Shown here in pieces: positions 36,040 through 46,354 of a stretch of 64,000 nt of DNA. The notes beneath the pieces were generated by a model that saw nothing but the letters and a program-made list of their open reading frames with translations, searched no databases and was not told the origin of the DNA. The translations under genes and the position numbers were made by a program. Where the stretch lies: assembly GCF_905397435.1 (NCBI RefSeq), contig NZ_CAJPVI010000006.1:1-64000 (forward strand), read 5' to 3'. This DNA comes from Cupriavidus numazuensis (GTDB lineage: Bacteria > Pseudomonadota > Gammaproteobacteria > Burkholderiales > Burkholderiaceae). The stretch's first letter is position 1, and every line of letters begins with the position of its first letter.

Positions 36040-37833
36040 ATGGACCACATTCGCAATTTCTCGATCATTGCCCATATCGACCATGGGAAATCCACGCTGG
36101 CCGACCGGATCATTCAGCTGTGTGGGGGGCTGTCCGATCGCGAAATGGAGGCCCAGGTCCTCGACTCGATGGATATCGAGAAGGAGCGCGGCATCACGAT
36201 CAAGGCGCAGACTGCCGCGCTGACCTACAAGGCGCGCGACGGCAAGGTCTACAACCTGAATCTGATCGATACGCCGGGACACGTCGACTTCAGCTACGAA
36301 GTGAGCCGGTCGCTGTCGGCGTGCGAAGGCGCGCTGCTGGTGGTCGATGCTTCGCAGGGTGTCGAAGCACAGACCGTGGCCAACTGCTACACGGCCATCG
36401 AACTCGGCGTGGAAGTGGTGCCGGTGCTGAACAAGATCGACCTGCCGCAGGCTGATCCGGACAACGCCATCCAGGAAATCGAGGACGTCATCGGCATTGA
36501 CGCGCAGGACGCTACGCCGTGCTCGGCCAAGACCGGCCAGGGCGTGGAGGACGTGATCGAGGCGCTGATCGCCAAGGTGCCCCCGCCCAAGGGCGACGCC
36601 AGTGCGCCGCTGCAGGCGCTGATCATCGACTCGTGGTTCGACAACTATGTCGGCGTGGTCATGCTGGTGCGCGTGGTCAATGGCACGCTGCGTCCGAAGG
36701 ACAAGGCGCTACTGATGGCCACCGGTGCGCAGCACCTCGTGGAGCAGGTTGGCGTGTTCTCGCCGAAGTCGGTGCCGCGCGATTCGCTGACTGCGGGCGA
36801 GGTGGGCTTCGTCATCGCCGGCATCAAGGAACTGAAGGCCGCCAAGGTCGGTGACACCATCACGACCGTGCCGCGCAAGGCCGAGGCGCCGCTGCCGGGC
36901 TTCAAGGAAGTCAAGCCGCAGGTGTTCGCCGGCCTGTATCCGGTCGAGGCGAACCAGTACGAGGCGCTGCGCGAATCGCTCGAGAAACTGCGCCTGAACG
37001 ATGCCTCGCTGATGTTCGAGCCGGAAGTGTCGCAGGCGCTGGGCTTCGGCTTCCGCTGCGGCTTCCTGGGCCTGCTGCACATGGAAATCGTGCAGGAGCG
37101 CCTCGAGCGCGAGTTCGACATGGACCTGATCACGACGGCACCGACCGTGGTGTACCAGGTGCAGATGCGCGACGGCACCATGGTGACCGTGGAAAACCCG
37201 GCCAAGATGCCCGACCCGAGCCGCATCGAGGCCATCCTCGAGCCGATCGTCACGGTGAACCTGTACATGCCGCAGGAATATGTCGGCTCGGTGATCACGC
37301 TGTGCACGCAGAAGCGCGGTACGCAGATCAACATGAGCTACCACGGCAAGCAGGTGCAACTGACCTACGAAATCCCGATGGCGGAAATCGTGATGGATTT
37401 CTTCGATCGCCTGAAGTCGGTGTCGCGCGGTTATGCGTCGATGGATTACGAGTTCAAGGAATATCGCCCCTCCGACGTGGTCAAGGTCGATATCCTGATC
37501 AACAGCGACAAGGTCGATGCGCTGTCGGTGATCGTGCACCGCTCCAACTCGCAATACCGCGGACGCGAAGTGGCCGCGAAAATGCGCGAAATCATTCCGC
37601 GCCAGATGTATGACGTGGCAATCCAGGCCGCCATCGGCTCGAATATTATTGCGCGCGAAAACGTCAAGGCGTTGCGCAAGAACGTGCTGGCCAAGTGCTA
37701 TGGCGGCGATATCAGCCGCAAGAAGAAGCTGCTCGAAAAGCAGAAGGCCGGCAAGAAGCGCATGAAGCAGGTCGGTACCGTCGAGATTCCGCAGGAGGCC
37801 TTCCTGGCGATCCTGCAGGTCGACGACAAGTAA
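36040..37833 (+). CDS. lepA: elongation factor 4 (LepA)
   Basis: A 597-residue ribosome-associated GTPase. The N-terminal [18 protein letters not shown] (G1), a GIT-containing switch I ([10 protein letters not shown]), [10 protein letters not shown] (G3) and [10 protein letters not shown] (G4) are intact. The C-terminal domain unique to LepA ends with [26 protein letters not shown]. Full family length. It is first of lepA-lepB, a conserved pair, with an intercistronic hairpin between them. Confidence 0.97.
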   Translation: MDHIRNFSIIAHIDHGKSTLADRIIQLCGGLSDREMEAQVLDSMDIEKERGITIKAQTAALTYKARDGKVYNLNLIDTPGHVDFSYEVSRSLSACEGALLVVDASQGVEAQTVANCYTAIELGVEVVPVLNKIDLPQADPDNAIQEIEDVIGIDAQDATPCSAKTGQGVEDVIEALIAKVPPPKGDASAPLQALIIDSWFDNYVGVVMLVRVVNGTLRPKDKALLMATGAQHLVEQVGVFSPKSVPRDSLTAGEVGFVIAGIKELKAAKVGDTITTVPRKAEAPLPGFKEVKPQVFAGLYPVEANQYEALRESLEKLRLNDASLMFEPEVSQALGFGFRCGFLGLLHMEIVQERLEREFDMDLITTAPTVVYQVQMRDGTMVTVENPAKMPDPSRIEAILEPIVTVNLYMPQEYVGSVITLCTQKRGTQINMSYHGKQVQLTYEIPMAEIVMDFFDRLKSVSRGYASMDYEFKEYRPSDVVKVDILINSDKVDALSVIVHRSNSQYRGREVAAKMREIIPRQMYDVAIQAAIGSNIIARENVKALRKNVLAKCYGGDISRKKKLLEKQKAGKKRMKQVGTVEIPQEAFLAILQVDDK

Positions 37834-37859
37834 GCGGTTTCGCAAACAGGAACGGGGCT

Positions 37860-37878
37860 GCCGCGCCTGAGGCGCGGC
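37860..37878 (+). repeat. lepA-lepB intercistronic hairpin
   Basis: A perfect 8-bp stem GCCGCGCC-TGA-GGCGCGGC, 26 bp after the lepA stop, with no T-run after it. It may slow RNA decay or modulate lepB expression rather than terminate. Confidence 0.45.
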
Positions 37879-37925
37879 GGTAGTAGAAGAGGCTGTAGCA
37901 AGACATCCAAGAACCAGAAGCCGTC

Positions 37926-38825
37926 ATGAATTTTGCACTGATCCTTTTTGTGCTGGTGGTGATTACAGGTATCGCGTGGGTTGCGGACAAGCTCGTATTC
38001 GAGCGGCAACGGCGCGCCTCAGCGCGCCTTGCGCTGGCCGAGTTCGATTCGCGCCAGTCGGACCTGCAGGGCCGCTTCGGTTCCGGCGAGATCGATTCGA
38101 CGCGCAAGCGTCTGGCAGAGGAAAAGCTGCGCCAGCCGTGGTGGCTGGAGTATTCGGCGAGCTTCTTCCCGGTGATCCTGGCCGTGTTCGTGCTGCGCTC
38201 GTTCGTGGTCGAGCCGTTCAAGATTCCGTCCGGCTCGATGATTCCCACGCTCCTGATCGGCGATTTCATCCTGGTCAACAAGTACGACTACGGGATTCGC
38301 CTGCCGGTGGTGAACAAGAAGATCGTCGACGTCGGCGAGCCGCAACGCGGCGACGTCATGGTGTTCCGCTACCCGAAAGACCCGTCGCTCGATTACATCA
38401 AGCGCGTGATCGGCCTGCCCGGCGATGTGGTGCAATATTCGAACAAGCATCTGACCATCAACGGCAAGCCGGCTGACTACACGCCGCTGCCCGATTATCT
38501 GGATGAGGAACGCCTGGCGTATTCCAAGCATTTTCGGGAGAAACTACCCGGCGGTGTGGAGCACGGCATCCTTAACGATGTGGATCGACCGGCATTTGTC
38601 GCCGGTGCCGATCCGGATTTCCCGTTCCGGGAAAACTGCACTTACAATCAGCAGGGTGTGACCTGCAAGGTGCCTGCAGGTCACTATTTCGTGATGGGTG
38701 ACAATCGCGACAACAGCCTGGATTCCCGTTACTGGGGATTCGTGCCGGACGAGAATATCGTCGGCAAGGCGTTCGTGATCTGGATGAACCTCGGCAATTT
38801 TGGGCGCGTCGGTTCATTCAAATAA
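37926..38825 (+). CDS. lepB: signal peptidase I LepB
   Basis: A 299-residue inner-membrane protease that removes signal peptides. It has an N-terminal transmembrane helix (NFALILFVLVVITGIAWV), a cytoplasmic basic segment and a second hydrophobic segment (SFFPVILAVFVLRSFVV), then the catalytic domain in the periplasm with S104 (KIPSGSMIPTLLIGD), K159 (LDYIKRVIGLPGD) and MGDNRDNSLDSRYWGFV. It is preceded by lepA and followed by a DUF4845 gene and rnc, the usual order. Confidence 0.96.
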   Translation: MNFALILFVLVVITGIAWVADKLVFERQRRASARLALAEFDSRQSDLQGRFGSGEIDSTRKRLAEEKLRQPWWLEYSASFFPVILAVFVLRSFVVEPFKIPSGSMIPTLLIGDFILVNKYDYGIRLPVVNKKIVDVGEPQRGDVMVFRYPKDPSLDYIKRVIGLPGDVVQYSNKHLTINGKPADYTPLPDYLDEERLAYSKHFREKLPGGVEHGILNDVDRPAFVAGADPDFPFRENCTYNQQGVTCKVPAGHYFVMGDNRDNSLDSRYWGFVPDENIVGKAFVIWMNLGNFGRVGSFK

Positions 38826-38870
38826 CACCTGCGCGGCGCAGAACACTCAACTAGAAAGAGGGAAGCGCAA

Positions 38871-39281
38871 ATGGGTCAGACGGGTCAATTGGGTCGGGTC
38901 GGGAATAATAGCCGGTGGCGTGTTGGCCCCGGCCGGCAGCCGGCACGGGGATTTTCCTTGTGGACGCTGCTGGTGGTGATCGTATTCGTGATCGGCATTG
39001 CCTTGCCGGCGCTCAGGGCGATACCAAGCCTGACCGAGTATTTCTCGGTCAAGCGTGCGGCAAGCTACGCCAAGCAACGTGCCACCAACAAGCGTGAGGT
39101 GGTGGAGTATTTTGACAAGCAGGCAACCATCGACCGGATTGCCGCGGTGAAGGGGGAAGACCTCCAGATCCTCGAAAATGAGAACGGAACGATCCAGTCG
39201 GTCGATTTTGCCTACCGGACTGAAGTGCCGGTCTACGGTCCACTAAGCTTACTGATTACCTATTCGGGAACGCAGCACTGA
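38871..39281 (+). CDS. DUF4845 domain membrane protein
   Basis: A 136-residue single-pass membrane protein. A Gly/Arg-rich start is followed by one transmembrane helix ([20 protein letters not shown]) and a small extracytoplasmic domain with a helix-rich region ([19 protein letters not shown]) and a beta-like end. The TM segment with a short N-terminus resembles pilin-like or DUF4845 proteins, which are regularly found between lepB and rnc in betaproteobacteria. Function unknown. Its stop lies just before the rnc ATG. Confidence 0.85.
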   Translation: MGQTGQLGRVGNNSRWRVGPGRQPARGFSLWTLLVVIVFVIGIALPALRAIPSLTEYFSVKRAASYAKQRATNKREVVEYFDKQATIDRIAAVKGEDLQILENENGTIQSVDFAYRTEVPVYGPLSLLITYSGTQH

Positions 39282-39282
39282 T

Positions 39283-40053
39283 ATGAACCTCGACGCCTTG
39301 CAGCAACGCCTCGGCTACCGTTTCAGCAAGCCTGAGTTGCTGCAGCAGGCGCTGACGCACCGCAGCCACAGCGCCCAGCACAACGAGCGCCTCGAATTCC
39401 TGGGCGACTCGGTGCTGAACTGCGCCGTGGCCGACATGCTGTTCGGCATGTTCGGCAAGCTGGATGAAGGCGACCTGTCACGCGTGCGCGCCAACCTGGT
39501 CAAGCAGCAGGCGTTGTACGAGATCGCCCAGATGCTGCAGTTGTCCGAGGCGCTGCGCCTGGGCGAGGGCGAACTCAAGAGCGGCGGCTTCCGCCGCCCG
39601 TCGATCCTTGCCGATGCGCTCGAAGCCATCGTCGGCGCGGTGTTTCTCGACGCCGGCTTCGAGGCCGCGCGCACGCTGATCCGCAAGCTGTATATCCCCA
39701 TCCTGGAGCAGGTCGATCCGCGCACGCTCGGCAAGGATGCCAAGACGCTGCTTCAGGAATACCTGCAGGGCCACAAGATCGCCCTGCCTCAATATAACGT
39801 AATCGCCACTCACGGCGCCGCGCACAGCCAGCAGTTTGAAGTCGAGTGCATGGTGCCTAAACTGGAAGTCCGGGTGTTCGGCACCGGCGCCTCGCGCCGT
39901 GCGGCGGAGCAGGCGGCGGCCAAGCTGGCGCTCGACGAAGTCCAGAAGCTCGTGCCGCAGTTGCTCAAGCGCAGCCGCGCCGAGCGCACCGGCAAGACCC
40001 GCAAGCAGCCGGTACCGCCGGACCCACAGTTGTCTCTCAGGTTGAAGGAATGA
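39283..40053 (+). CDS. rnc: ribonuclease III
   Basis: A 256-residue double-strand-specific endoribonuclease that processes rRNA and structured mRNAs. The signature [12 protein letters not shown] (34-45) carries catalytic E38 and D42, and the second acidic site is in [20 protein letters not shown] dsRNA-binding domain (about 155-225) has [14 protein letters not shown] and [16 protein letters not shown] basic tail of about 25 residues follows. The stop overlaps the era start by 4 bp, a common rnc-era coupling. Confidence 0.97.
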   Translation: MNLDALQQRLGYRFSKPELLQQALTHRSHSAQHNERLEFLGDSVLNCAVADMLFGMFGKLDEGDLSRVRANLVKQQALYEIAQMLQLSEALRLGEGELKSGGFRRPSILADALEAIVGAVFLDAGFEAARTLIRKLYIPILEQVDPRTLGKDAKTLLQEYLQGHKIALPQYNVIATHGAAHSQQFEVECMVPKLEVRVFGTGASRRAAEQAAAKLALDEVQKLVPQLLKRSRAERTGKTRKQPVPPDPQLSLRLKE

Positions 40054-40985
40054 CCGAATCCCATGATCCGCAGCAGCCTGCTGCGGATACCCAAGCCAAG
40101 GCGTTTCGCTGCGGCACCGTGGCCATTGTCGGCCGTCCCAATGTCGGCAAGTCCACGCTGATGAATGCGCTGGTCGGCCAGAAGATCAGCATCACGTCGC
40201 GCAAGGCGCAGACCACGCGCCACCGCCTGGTCGGCATCCAGACCACGGATGACGCGCAGTATGTCTTCGTCGACACGCCAGGTTTCCAGACCCGCCATGC
40301 CAGTGCGCTGAACCGTTCGCTCAACCGCGCGGTCACGTCCACGCTGTCGTCGGTGGACCTGGTGCTGTTCGTCGTGGAAGCCGGGTATTACGGCGCTGAC
40401 GACGAAAAGGTGCTGGCGCTGCTGCCGAAGAACACGCCGGTGCTGCTGGTGACCAACAAGCTCGACCGCGTGACCGACGACCGCGCCGGGGTGATGATGC
40501 CCTTCCTCGAAAAGATGGGCCAGCTGTTCCCCTTCCGCGAAGTGGTGCCGATGTCGGCCAAGACGCGCGACCATATCGCGCGCCTGTTCGAGATCATCCG
40601 GCCCTATCTGCCGGAAGGCGAGCCGATGTACGACGCCGACGCGATGACCGATCGCAGCGAGCGTTTCCTGGCTTCGGAAATCATCCGTGAGAAGGTGTTC
40701 CGCTGGACCGGCGACGAACTGCCGTACACGAGCACCGTCATCATCGACAAGTTCGAGACGGAAGGGCGCCTGCGCCGCGTGTTTGCCACGATCCTGGTCG
40801 AGCGCGACGCGCACAAGGCCATGATCATCGGCAACAAGGGCAGCAAGCTCAAGCAGATATCCACCGAGGCGCGCCTCGATATGGAAAAGCTGTTCGACGG
40901 CAAGGTCTACCTGGAAATGTGGATCAAGGTGAAGAGCGGCTGGGCCGATAACGAAGCCGGACTGCGCGCATACGGCTACGAGTGA
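40050..40985 (+). CDS. era: GTPase Era
   Basis: A 311-residue GTPase needed for 30S ribosome assembly, binding 16S rRNA near its 3' end. It has an N-terminal extension of about 24 residues, then [14 protein letters not shown] (G1), TTRHRLVG (G2), DTPGF (G3) and TNKLDRV (G4). A C-terminal KH domain follows ([35 protein letters not shown]). It is coupled to rnc upstream and overlaps recO downstream by 4 bp. Confidence 0.97.
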   Translation: MTESHDPQQPAADTQAKAFRCGTVAIVGRPNVGKSTLMNALVGQKISITSRKAQTTRHRLVGIQTTDDAQYVFVDTPGFQTRHASALNRSLNRAVTSTLSSVDLVLFVVEAGYYGADDEKVLALLPKNTPVLLVTNKLDRVTDDRAGVMMPFLEKMGQLFPFREVVPMSAKTRDHIARLFEIIRPYLPEGEPMYDADAMTDRSERFLASEIIREKVFRWTGDELPYTSTVIIDKFETEGRLRRVFATILVERDAHKAMIIGNKGSKLKQISTEARLDMEKLFDGKVYLEMWIKVKSGWADNEAGLRAYGYE

Positions 40986-41866
40986 GCAAGATGCCTGACT
41001 TCGCGCGTGGGCCTGCCAAGGCTCGCCGCGCCGATCCGGTCGTGGACGAGGCCGCCGAGCTGCTGGACAGCCGTGCGCTGCCCGGCATGGCCGATGCCGC
41101 CGGCCGCGCGATGATGGACCGCGCGATGCGCATCGTGCCCGCGCGCAGCGAAACCCGCGTGTCGGAGCAGCCGGGCTTCGTGCTGCATGCCTGGCCGTAT
41201 CGCGAAACCAGCCTGATTCTCGATGTCTTTACGCGCGACCATGGACGCCTGTCGATGGTCGCCAAGGGCGCCAAGCGGCCGCATTCGTCGCTGCGTCCTG
41301 TGCTGCAGCACTTTCATCCGATTTCCCTGTCATGGAGCGGGCGCGGCGAAGTCAAGACGCTGACGCGCGCCGAATGGGTGGGCGGCATGCCGCCGCTGGC
41401 TGGCGATGCGCTGCTGTCCGCGTTCTACCTCAATGAACTGCTGATGCGGTTCTGCCCGCGCGAGGACGGCCATCCGGCGCTGTTCCGCCATTACATGGCC
41501 ACGCTTACGCGCCTGGCGCACGGCGAGGCCGCGGGCCTGGTGCTGCGCAGCTTCGAGCGTGTGCTGTTGCAGGAAACCGGCTTTGCCGTCGCCTTCGACC
41601 AGTGCCTGAGCACCGGGGAGCGCGTGCAGCCGCATCTGGACTATGTCTACCAGCCCGAGCGCGGTGTGCGCAGGGCCCAGCCGAGCGATCCTTCGTCGTG
41701 GCCCGTGGTGTCGGGCCAGACCTTGCTCGACATGGCGCAGGACGATTACGGGCGCGCGCAGACCGCTCTGCAAAGCCGCGCGCTGATGCGCTTCCTTCTG
41801 CATTATTATTTGCAGGGAGCGCCGCTCAAGACGCGGCAGATTCTGATCGACCTGCACTATCTCTGA
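40982..41866 (+). CDS. recO: DNA repair protein RecO
   Basis: A 294-residue RecF-pathway protein that loads RecA with RecR. The N-terminal OB fold ([35 protein letters not shown]) and the helical C-terminal part ([28 protein letters not shown]) are typical. About 60 extra N-terminal residues, Ala/Asp/Arg-rich, precede the OB fold. The GTG at 40982 overlaps era (GTGA); an ATG at 40991 or starts further in are possible. It belongs to the rnc-era-recO-pdxJ-acpS operon. Confidence 0.92.
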   Translation: MSKMPDFARGPAKARRADPVVDEAAELLDSRALPGMADAAGRAMMDRAMRIVPARSETRVSEQPGFVLHAWPYRETSLILDVFTRDHGRLSMVAKGAKRPHSSLRPVLQHFHPISLSWSGRGEVKTLTRAEWVGGMPPLAGDALLSAFYLNELLMRFCPREDGHPALFRHYMATLTRLAHGEAAGLVLRSFERVLLQETGFAVAFDQCLSTGERVQPHLDYVYQPERGVRRAQPSDPSSWPVVSGQTLLDMAQDDYGRAQTALQSRALMRFLLHYYLQGAPLKTRQILIDLHYL

Positions 41867-41903
41867 CCCGCCGGGCAGCCGGCCCACCGCTGATTCCGCA
41901 AGC

Positions 41904-42686
41904 ATGATCTTCCACGCAAATCCGGGCGTCATCGACCTCGGCATCAACATCGACCACGTCGCCACGCTGCGCAATGCGCGCGGCACGGTGTATCCCGACC
42001 CGATCGAGGCAGCATTGCAGGCCGAAGAAGCCGGCGCGGACCTGATCACGCTGCACTTGCGCGAAGACCGCCGCCATATCCGCGATGCTGATGTGCGCGC
42101 GCTGCGCCCACAACTCGCCACGCGCATGAACCTGGAATGCGCCATCACGCAGGAGATGCTCGACATCGCCTGCGAGATCCGGCCGCAGGACGTCTGCCTC
42201 GTGCCCGAGCGGCGCGAGGAGGTGACGACCGAAGGCGGGCTCGATGTGGCAGGCCGCTTTGGACAGGTCAGTTCCGCTTGCAAGCAGCTCGCCGCCGCTG
42301 GCATCCGTGTATCGCTGTTCATTGACGCCGATGCCGACCAGATCGCCGCCGCTGCGGCCTGCGGTGCGCCGGTGATCGAACTGCATACCGGCCGCTATGC
42401 CGATGCGCATACGCCTGACGAGCTGGCCATCGAATTCCGCCGCGTTGCCGACGGCGTCGATGCCGGCATCCGCCACGGCCTGGTCGTGAACGCGGGCCAC
42501 GGCCTGCATTACACGAACGTGCAGCCGATTGCGGCGCTGGCGGGCATCAAGGAACTCAACATCGGCCACGCGGTCGTCGCGCATGCGGTGTTCGTGGGCT
42601 GGCAGAATGCTGTGCGCGAGATGAAGGCCATCATGGTGGCCGCGCGCCTCGGCACCCGTTACCCCGCTGCGGGCAAGCCGGCGTGA
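41904..42686 (+). CDS. pdxJ: pyridoxine 5'-phosphate synthase PdxJ
   Basis: A 260-residue TIM-barrel enzyme making pyridoxine 5'-phosphate from 3-amino-2-oxopropyl phosphate and 1-deoxyxylulose 5-phosphate. Signatures are [38 protein letters not shown] and [14 protein letters not shown]. The start at 41904 precedes LGINIDH by 12 residues, slightly longer than usual. Its stop overlaps the acpS GTG (GTGA), as in many proteobacteria. Confidence 0.96.
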   Translation: MIFHANPGVIDLGINIDHVATLRNARGTVYPDPIEAALQAEEAGADLITLHLREDRRHIRDADVRALRPQLATRMNLECAITQEMLDIACEIRPQDVCLVPERREEVTTEGGLDVAGRFGQVSSACKQLAAAGIRVSLFIDADADQIAAAAACGAPVIELHTGRYADAHTPDELAIEFRRVADGVDAGIRHGLVVNAGHGLHYTNVQPIAALAGIKELNIGHAVVAHAVFVGWQNAVREMKAIMVAARLGTRYPAAGKPA

Positions 42687-43105
42687 TTTACGGCGTCGGC
42701 ACCGACATCATCGAGATCGCGCGCGTGCAGGGCGTGATGGAACGCACGCGCGGCCGCTTTGCCGAAAAGGTGCTGGGGCCCGATGAGCTGGCCAAGTACC
42801 ACGCGCGCAAGGCACGCTCCGAGCGGCGTGGCCTGGCGTTCCTGGCCACGCGCTTTGCGGCGAAGGAGGCCTTCTCCAAGGCAATCGGCCTCGGCATGCG
42901 CTGGCCGATGACCTGGCGCGCCATGGAGCTCATGAATCTGCCGTCCGGCGAGCCGACCCCGATCTGCCATGGCGAACTCGCACAGTGGATTGCGGAACGC
43001 GGCATCACCGTGCGTGTCAGTGTCAGTGACGAACATGACTATGCGGTTGCCTTTGCAATCGCCGAGCGGGGCGGCCATGCTGCCGTCCCGGAAAATCCAG
43101 CCTAG
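42683..43105 (+). CDS. acpS: holo-ACP synthase AcpS
   Basis: A 140-residue 4'-phosphopantetheinyl transferase that activates AcpP. The motif [12 protein letters not shown] with the metal-binding D8 and [17 protein letters not shown] with the second acidic residue are present, and [16 protein letters not shown] is the third block. GTG start overlaps the pdxJ stop by 4 bp. It is slightly longer than typical AcpS. nagZ follows after 15 bp. Confidence 0.95.
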   Translation: MIYGVGTDIIEIARVQGVMERTRGRFAEKVLGPDELAKYHARKARSERRGLAFLATRFAAKEAFSKAIGLGMRWPMTWRAMELMNLPSGEPTPICHGELAQWIAERGITVRVSVSDEHDYAVAFAIAERGGHAAVPENPA

Positions 43106-43120
43106 CCTCGAACAAATTCC

Positions 43121-44170
43121 ATGATCAAGAAGATTTCCGGCAAACGGCCGGGACCGGTGGTACTCGACGTCGTCGGCAAACAGCTCGACGCCGAAGACGC
43201 ACGCCGCATTGCGCACCCGCTGACCGGCGGTGTCATCCTGTTCGCGCGCAATTTCGAATCGCGCGCGCAATTGCTGGCGCTGACGCGTGCGATCCGCGCG
43301 GTGCGTGAAGACGTGCTGATCTGTATCGACCACGAAGGCGGCCGCGTGCAGCGCTGCAAGACCGATGGCTTCACGCATCTGCCAGCGATGCGAAAGCTCG
43401 GCGAACTGTGGGAACGCGATGTCCTGGCTGCCACCAAGGCAGCGATCGCGTGCGGCTATGTACTGGCCGCCGAACTGCGCGCATGCGATATCGACCTGAG
43501 CTTCACGCCGGTGCTCGATCTCGACTATGGCCGCAGCGCCGTGATCGGCGACCGCGCTTTCCACGCCGATCCGCGCGTGGTCACCATGCTGGCGGGCCAC
43601 CTGAACCATGGCCTGTTGCTGGCCGGCATGAGCAACTGCGGCAAGCACTTCCCCGGCCACGGCTACGTGGAAGCGGACTCGCATGTTGCGATTCCCGTGG
43701 ACGAGCGTTCGCTGGAAGACATCCTCGCGCAGGACGCGCGCCCGTACGACTGGATGGGCCTGTCGCTGTCGTCGGTCATGCCGGCGCACGTGATTTACCC
43801 GAAGGTCGATCCGAACCCGGCAGGTTTCTCGCGCTTCTGGCTGCAGGACATCCTGCGCACGCAGCTTGGCTTCGAGGGTGTGATCTTCAGCGACGACCTG
43901 AGCATGGAAGGCGCCAGCGTGGCGGGCAATGTCACGCAAGCCGCGCGCGCCGCGCTTGACGCGGGGTGCGACATGGTGCTGATCTGCAATCACCCCGAGC
44001 GTGCCGACCAACTGCTGACGGAGCTCGATGTGAACATCGGCAAGACTTCGCAGCGCCGCATCCGCAAGCTGTTCGCGCGCCGCAAGCCGCTCGACTGGAA
44101 CAAGCTGCAGCAGGAGGGCGAATACCGTTCTGCGCTGCGCCTGCTCAAGGACCATGATCTGATCGCCTGA
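43121..44170 (+). CDS. nagZ: beta-N-acetylglucosaminidase NagZ
   Basis: A 349-residue family 3 glycosidase that releases GlcNAc from anhydro-muropeptides in peptidoglycan recycling. Visible signatures are GVILFARNFESRAQL, IDHEGGRVQR, the His loop KHFPGHGYVEADSH and the nucleophile Asp in IFSDDLSMEGA. No signal peptide, as expected for the cytoplasmic NagZ. It ends the long plus-strand run at a bidirectional terminator facing efp. Confidence 0.95.
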   Translation: MIKKISGKRPGPVVLDVVGKQLDAEDARRIAHPLTGGVILFARNFESRAQLLALTRAIRAVREDVLICIDHEGGRVQRCKTDGFTHLPAMRKLGELWERDVLAATKAAIACGYVLAAELRACDIDLSFTPVLDLDYGRSAVIGDRAFHADPRVVTMLAGHLNHGLLLAGMSNCGKHFPGHGYVEADSHVAIPVDERSLEDILAQDARPYDWMGLSLSSVMPAHVIYPKVDPNPAGFSRFWLQDILRTQLGFEGVIFSDDLSMEGASVAGNVTQAARAALDAGCDMVLICNHPERADQLLTELDVNIGKTSQRRIRKLFARRKPLDWNKLQQEGEYRSALRLLKDHDLIA

Positions 44171-44197
44171 GCGCGCGACGGGTTTGCGCCAGACGAC

Positions 44198-44226
44198 AAA
44201 AAAGGCAGCCGAGGCTGCCTTTTTTT
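44198..44226. terminator. bidirectional terminator between nagZ and efp
   Basis: An AAAAAAGGCAGCC stem with GGCTGCCTTTTTT around a GA tip gives A- and T-runs on both sides. It lies 27 bp after nagZ and 39 bp after the efp stop, serving both. Confidence 0.85.
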
Positions 44227-44265
44227 ATCACCGGCTCCGCCACGGAGGCGGAGCGGGCCGTGCGC

Positions 44266-44826
44266 TTAGTTGGCGCGGCTGCGGTATTCGCCGGTACGCG
44301 TGTCGATTTCGATCTTGTCGCCGATGTTGCAGAACAGCGGCACTTGCAGTTCGAAACCGGTGTTGATCTTGGCGCCCTTCAGCACCTTGCCCGACGAGGT
44401 GTCACCCTTGACGGCCGGCTCGGTGTAGACGATCTCGCGGACCAGCGTGGTCGGCATTTCGACCGAGATGGCCTTCTCGTTGTAGAACACCACTTCCACG
44501 GCCATGCCGTCTTCGAGGTAGTTCAGCGCGTCGCCCATGCTGTCCCCCTCGACTTCGAACTGGTTGTAGTCGGTGTCCATGAACACGTACATCGGGTCGG
44601 CGAAGTACGAGTAGGTGCATTCGCGGCGCTCCAGCACCACGACTTCGAACTTGTCGTCAGCCTTGAACACCGACTCGCCCGGGGCTTCGGTGAGCAGGTT
44701 CTTGTACTTCATCTTGACCACGGCGGCGTTGCGGCCCGACTTGTTGTACTCGGCCTTTTGCACAACCATCGGAGCGCCGTTCATCATGAACACGTTGCCG
44801 ACGCGGAGTTCCTGTGCGATTTTCAT
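44266..44826 (-). CDS. efp: elongation factor P
   Basis: A 186-residue translation factor that relieves stalling at polyproline. The loop at the ribosome-facing tip reads NKSGRNAAV, so position 32 is Arg rather than the Lys of the EpmA-modified type. Arg-type EF-P is activated by rhamnosylation by EarP, whose gene lies upstream on the same strand. Three-domain length is normal, and the C-terminus ([17 protein letters not shown]) is the family signature. The 5' flank on the minus strand carries AGGAAAA before the ATG. Confidence 0.97.
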   Translation of the reverse strand: MKIAQELRVGNVFMMNGAPMVVQKAEYNKSGRNAAVVKMKYKNLLTEAPGESVFKADDKFEVVVLERRECTYSYFADPMYVFMDTDYNQFEVEGDSMGDALNYLEDGMAVEVVFYNEKAISVEMPTTLVREIVYTEPAVKGDTSSGKVLKGAKINTGFELQVPLFCNIGDKIEIDTRTGEYRSRAN

Positions 44827-45064
44827 CTGAACTGTTTTCCTGAAAAAGAAAGTCTCGGAAATTGGTATGGCGAGGGTTGGCGGAGGCGCCGTGCAGGCAG
44901 CCTGTCGCTACCGGCTGCGCGCCTGGTGGGCCCTTGCCCACGCGCTCTTGACCCCGTGCTCAGTGTTCGCTCAGGTTCCCGCACCGCGGCGCGCGCATTG
45001 CATCGCTGCCGGCTGGTGACGGGGAGCCTTGGTTACCCGGCCCGGTCGCCATCAAATCAACCCG

Positions 45065-46228
45065 CTATTTTACCCGATTTTCGCAGAACGCCACGAGATT
45101 TGCCGCCAGGTCGCCCAATCCGAGCAGGCGCGCCTGCCATTGCTGCGCGGCTTGCGTCAGCGCGGGCAGTTTGCTGCGCAGCGCGGCCCAGTCGGGTGCA
45201 TTGCCGTACGCATTCCACGCGTGCCAGAAAGCCGTCAGCGCTTGCGCGGCCCCGGCGTCGACACCGCTGCGGCGGAAGAGCGTGAGCCAGGCGTCGAGTT
45301 TGTCGTGGTGCGCGTCCTCGTCCTGCGGGTAGATATGCCATACGAGTGGCCGGGCCGCCCACTGCGCACGCACGAAGGAATCTTCTCCGCGCACGAAGTT
45401 GAGGTCACAGGCCCACAGCATCTCGTCGTAGTGCTCCTGGCGCACGAACGGCACGATATTGACCTGCAGGTTGCCGCGCGTGACGACCTTGCCCGGCACG
45501 GCGGCTTCTCCCGACCATGCGGCCAACTGTTCGGCCGCGAGCCCCTGGGGGATCAGGCACTGGACCGGCTCCGGGCCGTCGCGCCATTGTTCGAGCAGCA
45601 CGGGCAGTGCGGGATTCTGGTATGAAAACAGGCTGATCTTCAGCGCGCTGCCGTCAGGCGTCGCACGCAGCCGGTGCCACAGCGCGGCCTGTGCGGCCGG
45701 TCCGGCGAGGAAAGTGCTGCGCTGCGCGCCGAGCATCGATTCGCGCAACAGGCCGCCGGTGCCGCGTTCGAATCCCGGGAAAAAGAAGTGCTTGACCAGC
45801 GGCAGCCGCGGATGCGGCGATGGCATGCCGTGGTGCTCCCGCACCCATGGCTCGGCACTCAGGTATTCCAGGTTGATCCATGCCGGCGCAAGTTCGCGCG
45901 CCACCATGCGCGCCAGGAACGCATCGGGCAGATGGCAAGCGAACGCTTCGATGACGGCGTCGTGTACGGCGACGTCTGCAAACCGTGCCCGGTCGTCCGC
46001 ATCGCCGCCCGGACGCCATGTGCGGATCTCCACCCCAGACAGATGCTGGCTGCGGGCGGTCGTGTCGAGCGTCGGCGCGAGCCGCGCGAAGCTGTGCAGG
46101 TCATCGACCCACAGGCGCACGGCATGGCCGTGTTCCTGCGCAAGCTGGCGCGCCAGGCGCCAGCAGACGCCGATGTCGCCGAAGTTGTCGATGACGGTGC
46201 AGAAGATGTCCCAGGAACGGATTGGCAT
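45065..46228 (-). CDS. earP: EF-P arginine rhamnosyltransferase EarP
   Basis: A 387-residue protein of the EarP family (formerly DUF2331), which transfers rhamnose from dTDP-rhamnose to Arg32 of EF-P. The N-terminal WDIFCTVIDNFGDIGVCWRLARQL is strongly characteristic and includes the catalytic Asp region. The C-terminal DLNFVRGEDSFVRAQWAARPLVWHIYPQDEDAH segment is the nucleotide-sugar-binding block. An ATG at 46228 is preferred to a TTG three codons upstream. It lies next to efp with a 238-bp gap, the classical earP-efp order. It is divergent from uvrC. Confidence 0.95.
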   Translation of the reverse strand: MPIRSWDIFCTVIDNFGDIGVCWRLARQLAQEHGHAVRLWVDDLHSFARLAPTLDTTARSQHLSGVEIRTWRPGGDADDRARFADVAVHDAVIEAFACHLPDAFLARMVARELAPAWINLEYLSAEPWVREHHGMPSPHPRLPLVKHFFFPGFERGTGGLLRESMLGAQRSTFLAGPAAQAALWHRLRATPDGSALKISLFSYQNPALPVLLEQWRDGPEPVQCLIPQGLAAEQLAAWSGEAAVPGKVVTRGNLQVNIVPFVRQEHYDEMLWACDLNFVRGEDSFVRAQWAARPLVWHIYPQDEDAHHDKLDAWLTLFRRSGVDAGAAQALTAFWHAWNAYGNAPDWAALRSKLPALTQAAQQWQARLLGLGDLAANLVAFCENRVK

Positions 46229-46278
46229 GTCAGGCAAGGCGGGTAAAGCAGGGTGGGGCGGTGAATTGCACTAAACTT

Positions 46279-46306
46279 CGGCTCTAAACTCCGGATTTTA
46301 GAGCCG
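46279..46306. promoter_or_regulatory. perfect long inverted repeat between earP and uvrC
   Basis: Perfect 10-bp arms CGGCTCTAAA and TTTAGAGCCG flank an 8-nt spacer, midway between the divergent starts (51 bp from earP, 49 bp from uvrC). It is symmetric and AT-containing, like an operator for a dimeric regulator; in RNA it would form a stable hairpin in either leader. It is not a LexA box. Confidence 0.5.
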
Positions 46307-46354
46307 TTGCCGCGAATCGCGAGCCGGCCGCATTCGATTTGGTCATCGTCCCTC

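Noticed and set aside
46279..46306. LexA (SOS) box for uvrC
   Set aside because: No CTGT-N8-ACAG-type sequence is present; the palindrome has CGGCTCTAAA arms.
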